Positions 1 to 7,243 of a stretch of 17,753 bases of DNA are shown piece by piece; position 1 is the first letter of the stretch, and each line of letters begins with the position of its first letter. A program made the translations under genes and the position numbers. Origin of the DNA: CAYXAA01 sp964462985 (GTDB lineage Bacteria; Pseudomonadota; Alphaproteobacteria; Rhizobiales; Stappiaceae); NCBI GenBank assembly GCA_964462985.1, contig CAYXAA010000055.1:1-17753 (forward strand). Direction: 5' to 3'. Below the pieces are notes generated by a model. It made no database searches and was not told the origin of the DNA. It saw only the letters and a program-made list of their open reading frames with translations.

Positions 1-6
1 GGGTCT

Positions 7-43
7 CGTGATGCGCCTGCGGCGCACACGGCCCAGGATGACG
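7..43. repeat. REP-like palindrome followed by a 20-base repeat shared with the other window end
   Basis: Bases 7-17 and 21-30 pair as a stem: core TGCGCC/GGCGCA around a TGC loop, extended by CGTG/CACG with a single bulged A at 11. Directly downstream, bases 24-43 (GCACACGGCCCAGGATGACG) recur exactly, inverted, at 17734-17753. The 11-mer GCGCCTGCGGC at 13-23 recurs at 140-150 inside a second palindrome. This looks like a dispersed intergenic repeat of the kind common in alphaproteobacterial genomes; I do not assign it to a named family. Confidence 0.6.
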
Positions 44-68
44 CGGGGGGAGAGGTTGGGTCAAACGA

Positions 69-83
69 AAGGCCTATGGCCTT
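69..83. repeat. Short perfect inverted repeat
   Basis: AAGGCC and GGCCTT flank a three-base TAT centre. It lies in the gene-free stretch downstream of the tetR stop codon. No T-run follows on either strand, so I do not call it a terminator. Confidence 0.35.
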
Positions 84-119
84 GCCTCGGTCGCCCCTTC
101 CGGACCGCTCCTCTCGACC

Positions 120-158
120 GTCATCCCGGCTCTCCGGCTGCGCCTGCGGCCGGATGAC
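120..158. repeat. GTCATCC...GGATGAC palindrome downstream of tetR
   Basis: The arms at 120-130 and 149-158 (GTCATC-C-CGGC against GCCGGATGAC, one bulged C) enclose an 18-base loop containing the 11-mer GCGCCTGCGGC also seen at 13-23. It lies about 40 bases past the tetR stop and could halt tetR transcription as a stem without a clear U-tract. Its similarity to the 7-43 element makes a REP-like dispersed repeat the better reading. Confidence 0.45.
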
Positions 159-195
159 AGGCAAAATGGTCCGCCTGCGCATGGCGTCGCCGCCG

Positions 196-870
196 TCACC
201 TTCCGTCCGACGGGCCCGCATCGCCGCCGGACGGCGCCTTCATCAATCCCTCCAGCACCAGATCCGCGTGCGCAGCGGCAAAGCGTTCCGTGGCGATCGG
301 GTCGAACCGGTCGAGGATCATCTTCCAGACGAAAGCCAGGATCGCCGGCGCCACGAGGATGATCGGCAGGTCGGCGACCGCGTTGTCGTGGAACTCGCCG
401 CGCTCGACGCCGCGGCGGATGATCCGCTCCAACAGGCGCCGGCCTTTGCTGATCACCTCGCGGTGGTAGAACTCGGACAGTTCCGGGAAGCGCGCCCCCT
501 CCGTCAGAATGATGCGGATCAGCACCTGCCGATCGCTGCCGAACACGGTGGCATAGATCTGCGGGATGATCGTGCGCAGGAGATCGGCTGACGATCCCGG
601 ATAGGCGTCGGCCATTTGCTCGACGCTGCCGAAGAACGGCACGATCCGGGAGCGGACCGCGGCCTCGAACAGCGCCTCCTTGTTCTTGAAATAGAGATAG
701 ATCGTGCCCTTGGCGATCTCCGCGCGCCTGGCGACGTCGTCGAGCTTGGCGGCGGCAAAGCCGTGCTCGGCGAATTCCTGCAACCCCGCCTCGATGATTT
801 CGGCCGGCCGGGCCTCCTTGCGCCTGCGACGCCGGCGGGGGCGGGCCGACTCCTGATCCGCATCGGTCAT
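196..870 (-). CDS. TetR/AcrR family transcriptional repressor
   Basis: A 224-residue DNA-binding repressor of the TetR family, usual length about 190-230. After an arginine-rich N-terminus (residues 11-17), the helix-turn-helix domain covers about residues 22-70: EIIEAGLQEFAEHGFAA, then the recognition region KLDDVARRAEIAKGTIYLYF and the NKEALFEA that typically follows it. The remainder is a helical ligand-binding domain of the AcrR kind, with no visible clue to the ligand. The ATG at 870 has a purine-rich GGAGAGAG upstream. The gene diverges from the DevBCA-type exporter genes, and an inverted repeat at 898-919 lies in the spacer, so it probably represses both itself and the exporter. Family assignment is firm; target and ligand are inferred from position only. 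Confidence 0.93.
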   Translation of the reverse strand: MTDADQESARPRRRRRRKEARPAEIIEAGLQEFAEHGFAAAKLDDVARRAEIAKGTIYLYFKNKEALFEAAVRSRIVPFFGSVEQMADAYPGSSADLLRTIIPQIYATVFGSDRQVLIRIILTEGARFPELSEFYHREVISKGRRLLERIIRRGVERGEFHDNAVADLPIILVAPAILAFVWKMILDRFDPIATERFAAAHADLVLEGLMKAPSGGDAGPSDGR

Positions 871-897
871 GGTCGTTGCGCTCTCTCCGTTTTTCTG

Positions 898-919
898 TTA
901 CTGACTTTATAGTCATTAA
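898..919. promoter_or_regulatory. Probable TetR operator between tetR and the exporter genes
   Basis: TGACT (902-906) and AGTCA (911-915) are separated by TTAT. The symmetry extends outward to TTA (898-900) and TAA (917-919), giving 8 of 9 paired positions per arm. TGACT-N4-AGTCA symmetry is typical of operators bound by AcrR-like TetR repressors. The site is AT-rich in a GC-rich setting and contains -10-like hexamers on both strands: TATAGT at 908-913 (plus) and TATAAA, the complement of 906-911 (minus). No good -35 element is visible at standard spacing. A repressor bound here would block both divergent promoters. Confidence 0.7.
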
Positions 920-931
920 ATGGGGCGATCA

Positions 932-2218
932 ATGCCGATCCCTTCCGTCAAGCCATTCGCCGAAGCGACCGACCCGAAGCAGGCGGGTCCGGACGAGCCC
1001 GGCGCCGCCGTCAGCCTGCCGCTACTGGTGGTCGATCGCGACGGCGCGCCGCCTGCGGGGCACCCGGTGCCTTCGCGACTATGGACCATGTCGAAGGCGG
1101 TGGTCAGCCTCGCTGTGGCCGTGCTGCTCGTCGTTGCCGGTGCTGTTGGCGGCCTTTATTTCGAGCCGCGCAGCCTCACCGACCTCGTGGCGCGCCTCGA
1201 TCGGGGACCCGAAGCCTCGCTGCGCTCTCCCGCGACGGCGGCATCCGAGACGGGGCAGAGCGGCGCTCTCACCGGCCCCCCGTCGCCGTCGGCGGTCCTC
1301 GGCCTTGGCCGTCTCGTCCCGGAGGGCTTTGTCCTCACCGTCGCGCCGCCGTTCGGTGCCGGCGATGCGCGGATTGCCGAGCTCCGCGTGAAGGAAGGCG
1401 ATACGGTGCGCCGCGGCGACGTCCTGGCCGTGCTCGACAACCGGGCCTCGCTGGCGGCGGCCGTCGAGACGGCGCGGGCCGAGGTCGCGCAGCGCACGGC
1501 CGCGCTGGCCCAGACGCGGCACTCGGTCCGCGCGAGCCGCGCCGAATCCCGCGCAGCGCTCGCCCGGGCCAGCGCCCGCGCCGAGAATGCCGCGCGCGAG
1601 TTCGAGCGGGCGAAGGAACTCCTCGACCGCGGTCACATTACCCGGGCCACCTTCGACGAACGCGACGTCGCGCTGAAGCAGGCGCAGCGCGAGGTCGAGC
1701 AGGCGCAGGCCACGCTGTCGCGCTACGACGCCGGCGACCTCGAAACCCAGGCCGACGTCCTCGTCGCCCGCAGCAATCTTGCGGCGGCAAAGGCCAGGCT
1801 CGCGGCGGCGGAAAGCGATCTCGACAGGGCCTTCGTGCGTGCGCCGGCCGACGGCACCGTGCTCACCATCCATGCCTGGCCGGGCGAGAAGCCCGGGGCG
1901 GAGGGCATCCTGAACCTTGGCGACGTCGACCGGATGATCGCCGAGGTCGAGATCTACCAGAGCCAGATCGGCGCCGTGGCCGTCGGCGACACCGTCGAGA
2001 TCACTGCCGATGCGCTGCCTCTGCCGCTCGCCGGCCGGGTGGACCGCATCGGCTGGGAGGTCGGCCGCCAGACCGTGACCGACGACGATCCTGCCGCCAA
2101 CACAGATGCCCGGGTGGTCAAGGTCTATGTCGCCCTCGACGAGGCCTCCAGGGCGGCGGCGCGGCGGCTTACCAACCTGCAGGTCACGGCGCGGATCGCC
2201 GCCGGGCCGACGTCATGA
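932..2218 (+). CDS. HlyD/DevB-type membrane fusion protein of an ABC exporter
   Basis: Periplasmic adaptor (428 residues from this start) that would link the inner-membrane ABC transporter to a TolC-like outer membrane channel. A proline-rich cytoplasmic N-terminus of about 55 residues precedes one transmembrane segment (VVSLAVAVLLVVAGAVGGLY, about residues 57-76). Next comes the first half of a lipoyl domain (RVKEGDTVRRGDVLAVLDN, about 152-170), a long alanine/arginine/glutamate-rich coiled coil (about 172-290), the second lipoyl half (FVRAPADGTVLTIHAWPGE) and a beta-barrel region. GLGRLVPEG near the start of the periplasmic part resembles DevB adaptors. I prefer the ATG at 932 because GGGGCG lies just upstream; an in-frame ATG at 920 adds four residues but has no ribosome site. 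The stop overlaps the next start (ATGA). Confidence 0.9.
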   Translation: MPIPSVKPFAEATDPKQAGPDEPGAAVSLPLLVVDRDGAPPAGHPVPSRLWTMSKAVVSLAVAVLLVVAGAVGGLYFEPRSLTDLVARLDRGPEASLRSPATAASETGQSGALTGPPSPSAVLGLGRLVPEGFVLTVAPPFGAGDARIAELRVKEGDTVRRGDVLAVLDNRASLAAAVETARAEVAQRTAALAQTRHSVRASRAESRAALARASARAENAAREFERAKELLDRGHITRATFDERDVALKQAQREVEQAQATLSRYDAGDLETQADVLVARSNLAAAKARLAAAESDLDRAFVRAPADGTVLTIHAWPGEKPGAEGILNLGDVDRMIAEVEIYQSQIGAVAVGDTVEITADALPLPLAGRVDRIGWEVGRQTVTDDDPAANTDARVVKVYVALDEASRAAARRLTNLQVTARIAAGPTS

Positions 2219-3390
2219 CCGCGCTGCTGGCAAGGCTGCTGGGCCGGCTGCCGATCGGCTGGCTCCAGCTCGTTCACAACCGCGGCCGCCTCGCTGCCGC
2301 GCTTGCCGGGGTCGCCTTCGCCAACATCCTGGTCTTCATGCAACTCGGTTTTCTGGGCGCGCTGATCGAGAGCATCCGGCTGCCCTACACGCTGATGAAC
2401 GCCGATATCCTCGTCTCCGCCTCGGATGCCAACACCCTGTTCGACGGCAGCCCGATGCCGCGGCGCCGGCTCTATCAGGCGCTCGGCGTTGACGGTGTCG
2501 CGGAGGCGACGGCGGTCTATTACGGCCGCATCGACTGGAAGCAGCCGGACGGCTCGTTCCGCACCATGGACGTGTTCGGCATCGACCCGGATGCCAGCCC
2601 GTTCCGCTCTGCCGACATCGACGCCGCGCGCGACCGGTTGAAGCTCGCCGACATCGCCCTGATCGACCGCAAGACCCGCAACCCGCCGGACGGCCTGATC
2701 GCCGCGATCGAGGCCGGCGCGCCCTACCGCTTCGAGGCAAACGGGCGCACGATCACCGTGGTCGACACGTTCGAGATCGGCGGCGGCTTCTCTGCCGATG
2801 GCTATCTCGTCGTTTCCGACCAGACCTTCTTGCGGCTGTTCGCGAAACGGACGGCCGGCGCGCCGAACTACGTGCTGGTCAGGACGCAGCCCGGCGCCGA
2901 CGTCGCCGCGGTCATCGACCGGCTGCGCGGGGCATTGCCCGCCTCCGACACCGCCGTGCGCAGCATCGAGAAGGCAGCAGCCCGCGACCAGAGGTTCCAG
3001 ACCACGCAGCGGCCGGTCGGCATGGTGTTCGGCTTCGGTTTGGTGATCGGCGTGCTGGTCGGCAGCATCATCGTCTACCAGGTGCTGTCGACCGACGTGG
3101 CCGATCACATCCGCGAATACGCCACCTTCAAGGCGATCGGCTACCCGCACTGTTTCTTTCTCGGCATCGTGTTCGAGGAGGCCGCCGTGCTGGCGCTGTT
3201 CGGCTTCATCCCCGGCACGCTGATCGCGCTCGGCCTCTACCAGGTCGTTGCCGCCGTGACCGGTCTGCCGATCGCGATGCCGCCGGCGCGGCCGCTGCTC
3301 GTCTTCGCCGGCACGCTGGCGATGTGCAGCCTCTCGGGGACGATCGCCACACGACGGCTGGCGCGGGCCGATCCGGCCGAGCTGTTCTGA
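2215..3390 (+). CDS. DevC-type ABC exporter permease (FtsX-like)
   Basis: A 391-residue inner membrane permease. It has the four-helix MacB/FtsX arrangement: TM1 at about residues 26-50 (LAAALAGVAFANILVFMQLG), a large extracytoplasmic domain (about 55-260), then three helices at about 269-291, 315-345 and 360-378, ending in ADPAELF, a usual C-terminal pattern of FtsX-like permeases. IREYATFKAIGY (about 298-309) is the cytoplasmic coupling segment typical of this class. The length matches DevC proteins (about 385-390). The ATG overlaps the adaptor stop by four bases, so the two are translationally coupled. An upstream in-frame extension over the adaptor gene is not coding. The substrate is unknown: cyanobacterial DevBCA exports heterocyst glycolipids, but homologues elsewhere vary. 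Confidence 0.9.
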   Translation: MTALLARLLGRLPIGWLQLVHNRGRLAAALAGVAFANILVFMQLGFLGALIESIRLPYTLMNADILVSASDANTLFDGSPMPRRRLYQALGVDGVAEATAVYYGRIDWKQPDGSFRTMDVFGIDPDASPFRSADIDAARDRLKLADIALIDRKTRNPPDGLIAAIEAGAPYRFEANGRTITVVDTFEIGGGFSADGYLVVSDQTFLRLFAKRTAGAPNYVLVRTQPGADVAAVIDRLRGALPASDTAVRSIEKAAARDQRFQTTQRPVGMVFGFGLVIGVLVGSIIVYQVLSTDVADHIREYATFKAIGYPHCFFLGIVFEEAAVLALFGFIPGTLIALGLYQVVAAVTGLPIAMPPARPLLVFAGTLAMCSLSGTIATRRLARADPAELF

Positions 3391-3401
3391 GGGCAGGAGC
3401 C

Positions 3402-4154
3402 ATGAACGCGCAAACGCCAGCCCGACTGCCGGACGGCCCGACCCGGAGCAGCACGGCCGCTCAGCCCGTCGCGGCGCCGATTGTCGTGCGCGGGCTCTGC
3501 CACTGGTTCGGCAGGGGCGAGGCCCGCAAGCAGGTGCTGTTTGACGTGAACCTCGAGGTTGCACGCGGCGAGCTTGTCATCCTGCTGGGCGCCTCCGGCT
3601 CGGGCAAGACGACGCTGCTCACCCTGATCGGCTGCCTGCGCAACGTCGAGGCCGGCAGCGTCCGCCTGCTCGGCCGCGAGCTCAACGGTGCGCGCGAGGC
3701 CGATCTCGTCGCCAGCCGTCGCCGGCTCGGCTTCATCTTCCAGATGCACAATCTGCACGGAAGCCTGACGGCGCTGCAGAACGTGCGCATGGGGCTGGAG
3801 GTGCACGGCGCCGGGCCGATGGGGGCTTGGCGCGAGGCGGCGGCGCATCTGCTGACCGTGCTCGGCCTCGGCGCGCGGCTCGACTACCTGCCGGCCAACC
3901 TGTCCGGCGGCCAGAAGCAGCGCGTTGCCGTCGCCCGGGCGCTGGTCGGCAATCCCGATGTGGTGCTCGCCGACGAGCCGACGGCCGCCCTCGACCGCGA
4001 CAGCGGCATGACAGTGGTCACGCTGCTCAAGCGCCTCGGCCGGGAGCGCGGCACCACGACGCTGATGGTGACCCACGACAACCGCATCCTGGAGATGGCG
4101 GACCGCATCGTCACAATGGAGGACGGGCGCATCGTCGCCGACGAGCGGCGCTAG
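3402..4154 (+). CDS. DevA-type ABC exporter ATP-binding protein
   Basis: A 250-residue ATPase that would power the DevBC exporter. All nucleotide-binding motifs are intact: Walker A GASGSGKTT (63-71), Q-loop Gln114 in FIFQMHNLH, signature LSGGQKQR (167-174), Walker B VVLADEP (187-193), and switch His225 in MVTHDN. FQMHNLH after the Q-loop is characteristic of DevA-like proteins. The start at 3402 has AGGAG immediately upstream and begins 11 bases after the permease stop. The first 25 residues are a poorly conserved, proline/alanine-rich extension. It is the last gene of the three-gene unit and converges with the Anbu gene, 59 bases away. No clear terminator is visible between them. Confidence 0.93.
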   Translation: MNAQTPARLPDGPTRSSTAAQPVAAPIVVRGLCHWFGRGEARKQVLFDVNLEVARGELVILLGASGSGKTTLLTLIGCLRNVEAGSVRLLGRELNGAREADLVASRRRLGFIFQMHNLHGSLTALQNVRMGLEVHGAGPMGAWREAAAHLLTVLGLGARLDYLPANLSGGQKQRVAVARALVGNPDVVLADEPTAALDRDSGMTVVTLLKRLGRERGTTTLMVTHDNRILEMADRIVTMEDGRIVADERR

Positions 4155-4201
4155 GCGCAGACATTGCCGCGCAGCGGAGGGGGTCTAAGGACGGGCCCGA
4201 C

Positions 4202-4215
4202 AGGGCAGGCGCCCT
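4202..4215. other. Small hairpin between convergent genes
   Basis: AGGGC and GCCCT pair around an AGGC loop and overlap the stop codon of the Anbu gene. This is the only obvious secondary structure in the 59 bases between the convergent ends of the exporter ATPase gene and the Anbu gene. No T-run follows on either strand, so a terminator role is possible but weak. Confidence 0.3.
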
Positions 4216-4945
4216 AGATGTCGAACGGCTCCAGGTGCGAGAAGGCGTCGCGCAGCGCCGTCGACCAGCCTGCCGACAGTTTGCGGAAATAGGGATCGTC
4301 CTGGTGGATGCGCGTCTGGCGCAGCACCTGCAGCGTGTCGGTGTTGTAGAGCAAAAGGTCGATCGGCATGCCGACCGACAGGTTGGAGCGCAATGTCGAA
4401 TCGAACGATATCAGCACCAGCTTTGCCGCCTCGCCGAGCGGCATGTCGGCCTGTGTGACGCGATCAAGGATCGGCTTGCCGTACTTGTGTTCACCGATCT
4501 GGAGGAACGGTGTATCGTCGGTTGCCTCGATGAAGTTGCCGGCGGCATAGACCTGGAACAGGCGCGGGGGCTCTTGGCCGATCTGGCCGCCGAGAATGAA
4601 AGAAACGGAAAAACTCTCGCTGTTGGCGGCGAGCGCGTCGCCGTCGATCTGGCGCACCTCGCGGATCGCCTCGCCGACCTGACGGGCGACCTGAAACATG
4701 GTGTCGGCGGTCATGATCGACGGCCCGTCCTTCGGCGGCTCACGCGAGCGCTCCTCCAGGATCGAGACCACCGACTGGGTGACGGCGAGGTTGCCGGCGC
4801 TCAGGAGAACGATGACCCGATCGCCCCGTCGCTCGAACACGTGCAGCTTCTTGAACACCGCAACGTTGTCCAGACCCGCATTGGTGCGGGTGTCGGCTGC
4901 AAACACCAGCCCACGGTTAAGCCGTAAACCAACGCAGTATGTCAT
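4214..4945 (-). CDS. Anbu: proteasome-type (Ntn-hydrolase fold) peptidase
   Basis: A 243-residue homologue of proteasome beta subunits, of the bacterial Anbu type ('ancestral beta subunit'). The start MTYCVGLRLNRGLVFAADTRTNAG is characteristic: removal of Met exposes Thr1 as the putative nucleophile, with no propeptide. Counting from that Thr, Asp17 (in AADTRTNAG) sits where the proteasome catalytic Asp lies, and Lys31/Lys32 in FKKLH fill the region of the catalytic Lys. Known Anbu proteins self-assemble without alpha subunits, and in vitro proteolysis has been weak. The ATG at 4945 has GGGAAG upstream at good spacing. It is last in a minus-strand run of ATP-grasp, alpha-E and transglutaminase genes, its usual partners. 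A gene-free gap of 105 bases separates it from the transglutaminase gene. Confidence 0.92.
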   Translation of the reverse strand: MTYCVGLRLNRGLVFAADTRTNAGLDNVAVFKKLHVFERRGDRVIVLLSAGNLAVTQSVVSILEERSREPPKDGPSIMTADTMFQVARQVGEAIREVRQIDGDALAANSESFSVSFILGGQIGQEPPRLFQVYAAGNFIEATDDTPFLQIGEHKYGKPILDRVTQADMPLGEAAKLVLISFDSTLRSNLSVGMPIDLLLYNTDTLQVLRQTRIHQDDPYFRKLSAGWSTALRDAFSHLEPFDI

Positions 4946-5050
4946 GGTCGTCTTCCCAACCCCAAGCCGTGAAGAGTGTGGGCCGATTCGCCGCCGCGTC
5001 AGCTCTCGCGAGCAGGAGACGGCATCCCGGAACCACGCCGTGCCCGACTT

Positions 5051-5890
5051 TCAACACCCGCTGATGTTCTGTTGCTGTTGCTGCTGCTGTTGCCGCACCG
5101 GCTCGACCTTCACCTCGACGGTGAGATCCTCGTCGGCGCCGCCCCAGCGTATACCACGAATCGGCGCCGCGGAGCGGGAATCCAGCCCGACGGTGAGGCG
5201 GATGTGGTGGTCGGTCGGGCACAGGCCGTTGGAGACGTCGAATCCGACCCAGCCGAGCCGCTCGATCATCACTTCGGCCCAGGCGTGATGCGCCTCCGAC
5301 ACCGTATCGTCATCGAGAAGCAGGTAGCCGGAGACGTAGCGCGCCGGGACGCCGAGGTGACGGGCGGCACTGATGAAGATATGGGCATGGTCCTGGCAGA
5401 CTCCTTCGCCGGCGGCGAAGGCCTCGCTCGCCGGCATGTGGGTGCCGGTCGCTCCCACCCGGTAGGCGACCTGTTCGCGGATCGCGCCCATGAGGGCATG
5501 GAAGCCCTTGATCGGATCGTCGCCGTCCACAATCGACGCGAGCTTGCGGATCGCCGGGCTTGCCCGCGTCACGTCCGTCTGCCTCAGATAGACCTTCGCC
5601 GGCATTGTCTCTCTGGGGAAGCCGACGACGCCGTGCCTGTCCTCGGTTTCGACCACGCCCTGGGCGGTGATGGTGACGCTGGCTTCCGACGTCCACGGCG
5701 TGATCAGGACGACCTCGTTGCCAAAGGCGTCCGTGTAGCGGGCGCCGCGTTCGATCCCCGGCGCCTCGATCCGCCAGTCGACCACAGTCTGCCCGGCCAC
5801 GGACGGCGGCATCAGCCGCAGTTGCTGCACGAACTGGGCCACGCCGGCGTCATAGCGGTAGCGGGTCGTATGGCGGATGGCGATGCGCAT
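5051..5890 (-). CDS. Transglutaminase-like cysteine peptidase with polyglutamine tail (Anbu cluster)
   Basis: A 279-residue transglutaminase-superfamily protein of COG1305 type. The N-terminal beta domain (RIAIRHTTRYRYDAGVAQFVQQLRL...) is the usual start of this family. The catalytic core has Cys165 in GEGVCQDHAH, His202 in SEAHHAWAE and Asp218 in GFDVSNG, a complete triad. Bacterial members act more often as peptidases or amidases than as crosslinkers. After the core, residues 267-274 are eight consecutive glutamines, followed by NISGC. There is no signal peptide, so it is probably cytoplasmic. It starts 23 bases past the alpha-E gene stop in the same orientation. Function within the cluster is unproven; cleavage or formation of amide bonds in a peptide made by the ATP-grasp partner is an inference. 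Confidence 0.92.
   Translation of the reverse strand: MRIAIRHTTRYRYDAGVAQFVQQLRLMPPSVAGQTVVDWRIEAPGIERGARYTDAFGNEVVLITPWTSEASVTITAQGVVETEDRHGVVGFPRETMPAKVYLRQTDVTRASPAIRKLASIVDGDDPIKGFHALMGAIREQVAYRVGATGTHMPASEAFAAGEGVCQDHAHIFISAARHLGVPARYVSGYLLLDDDTVSEAHHAWAEVMIERLGWVGFDVSNGLCPTDHHIRLTVGLDSRSAAPIRGIRWGGADEDLTVEVKVEPVRQQQQQQQQNISGC
5056..5099 (-). repeat. Glutamine-codon run at the end of the transglutaminase gene
   Basis: Eight consecutive CAA/CAG codons (order CAA CAG CAG CAG CAA CAG CAA CAG), five codons before the stop of the transglutaminase gene. Mixing of CAA and CAG means it is not a pure trinucleotide repeat, though the local CAG/CAA pattern could still slip during replication. From memory, related rhizobial transglutaminases also end in glutamine-rich tails. 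Confidence 0.75.
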
Positions 5891-5913
5891 GAAGGGGCGT
5901 CCGTCGGCAGAGG

Positions 5914-6867
5914 TCAGGCGAAGTTGTAGTCGGCGTGCAGCGCGTTGGTCAGCATGTTGTTGCGGTTGATGAAGGACGACAGGAACTCGTGCAGGCCCTC
6001 CGCGAAGATGGCGTTCATGTCGCCGCCGCGCAGGCAGTCGAACGTCGCGCGGGCAATGTCCGAGGCCGTGGCGGCGCGCTCGCCGTAGAGCTGTTCCAGC
6101 CCCTCGAGACTGTCGTTGAGCCAGCCGTAGCAATGGGTGAGCGAGCGGGGCATTTCCCGGCGCAGGATCAGGAATTCCGCGACGTTCCAGGGCTTCGGCG
6201 TGCTGTCGCGGTAGATCCAGCGGTAGCTCCGGTGCGCCGAGACCGAGCGCAGGATCGTCGACCATTGGTAGCTGTCGATGCCGCCGCCGACGGTTTCGTT
6301 CTGCGGCAGCAGGATGTGGTACTTGACGTCCAGGATGCGGGCGGTGTTGTCGGCGCGTTCGATGAAGGCGCCGAGCTGGCTGAAGTAGAAGGTGTCGTTG
6401 CGCAGGATGGTGCCGAGCAGGGCGCCGCGGAACAGCATCGAGCGTTCCTTGATCCAGTCGAGGAAGCTCGGCAGCCTGTTGCGGGTCATCAGGTGCGGCT
6501 TGACCTCGGAGAACTCGATCCAGGTGGTGTTCAGGCTCTCCCACATTTCCCGCGTCATCGCCGTGCGAACCGAGCGGGCGTTGTTGCGCGCGGTGTGCAG
6601 ACAGCAGCGCACGCTCGACGGATTGGTCTCGTCGAAGATCATGTAGTTGATGACATTGCGGTCACTGATCTCGTCGTAGCGCTGGAAGAAGCCGCCGTCG
6701 CAACCGGCGCTGACGAGGGTCGAGGCCCAGTCGCCGCGGTGGCTGCTATTGCCGACGCCCGGCAGCAGCGAGATGCGGTAGCCGACGTCGACCAGACGGG
6801 CCATGTTCTCCGAGCGCTCGACGTAGCGCGACATCCAGAACAGCGAACTGGCGGTGCGGCCTAACAC
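5914..6867 (-). CDS. Alpha-E domain (DUF403) protein of the Anbu cluster
   Basis: A 317-residue all-helical protein. It begins (GTG read as Met)LGRTASSLFWMSRYVERSENMARLVDVG, which matches the conserved start of the alpha-E/DUF403 family, and covers one whole domain (family about 310-320 residues). The GTG at 6867 is preceded by GGAGA at a nine-base spacing, which fixes the start; the open frame continues upstream but that part is not family-like. The biochemical role is unknown. The domain is consistently encoded beside circularly permuted ATP-grasp and transglutaminase genes and has been proposed to take part with them in making or processing small peptides. It lies 376 bases downstream of the ATP-grasp gene and 23 bases upstream of the transglutaminase gene. 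Confidence 0.93.
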   Translation of the reverse strand: MLGRTASSLFWMSRYVERSENMARLVDVGYRISLLPGVGNSSHRGDWASTLVSAGCDGGFFQRYDEISDRNVINYMIFDETNPSSVRCCLHTARNNARSVRTAMTREMWESLNTTWIEFSEVKPHLMTRNRLPSFLDWIKERSMLFRGALLGTILRNDTFYFSQLGAFIERADNTARILDVKYHILLPQNETVGGGIDSYQWSTILRSVSAHRSYRWIYRDSTPKPWNVAEFLILRREMPRSLTHCYGWLNDSLEGLEQLYGERAATASDIARATFDCLRGGDMNAIFAEGLHEFLSSFINRNNMLTNALHADYNFA

Positions 6868-7243
6868 GGTGTTGCGTCTCCGGATGAGGCGGCGCTGGGG
6901 TGGAGGTGCCGCGGAGCAGGCGAAGTGACACCGGATGGAGCTGCCCGGGCCTTTCCCCCGCTTGTGGGGCAGAGGTCGGCGACGCGGCCAGAAGAAGGCG
7001 TTGCGGGGAAGCCGCAACTGGATAGGGGACCGCGAAGGGAGACGGGCAGATGCTCCGGTTGCCGCGGGCCCGGCCGAGACTGTCGGCCGTCGGCGGTGCG
7101 GATTCGCCGCGCACTCTCTCTTGTCACCTTGAGGGTGTCCTCTCCCGCACAAGCGGAAAGGGCGATGCACCGCAGCATTCCCGTCAGGTCATCCACCGCT
7201 CTGCCGACCATCAGACCTCCCATGCGCTCAGCACCGACCCGCC
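6868..7243. other. 376-base gene-free spacer inside the Anbu cluster, with palindromes
   Basis: I see no convincing gene: the open frames here lack family features and ribosome sites. It holds a perfect hairpin at 7000-7018, a CCCC-GCTTGT-GGGG stem near 6957-6968, and an imperfect stem near 7140-7164 (CCTCTCCCGC, ACAA, GCGGAAAGGG). CTTTCCCCCGCTTGTGGGG resembles the paired CCCGC/GCGGG intergenic repeats often seen in Hyphomicrobiales. The spacer could carry a second promoter for the downstream three genes, a processing site, or an inserted repeat element. Confidence 0.5.
7000..7018. repeat. Perfect 7-bp hairpin in the Anbu-cluster spacer
   Basis: GTTGCGG and CCGCAAC enclose the five-base loop GGAAG. 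It lies mid-spacer between the ATP-grasp and alpha-E genes. There is no adjacent T-run, so an RNA stability or REP-type element is likelier than a terminator. Confidence 0.45.

Noticed and set aside
2125..3564. Long minus-strand open frame opposite the exporter permease gene
   Set aside because: It mirrors the codon structure of the true gene, has repetitive Arg/Gly/Gln composition and no family features; the plus-strand permease has clear membrane segments.
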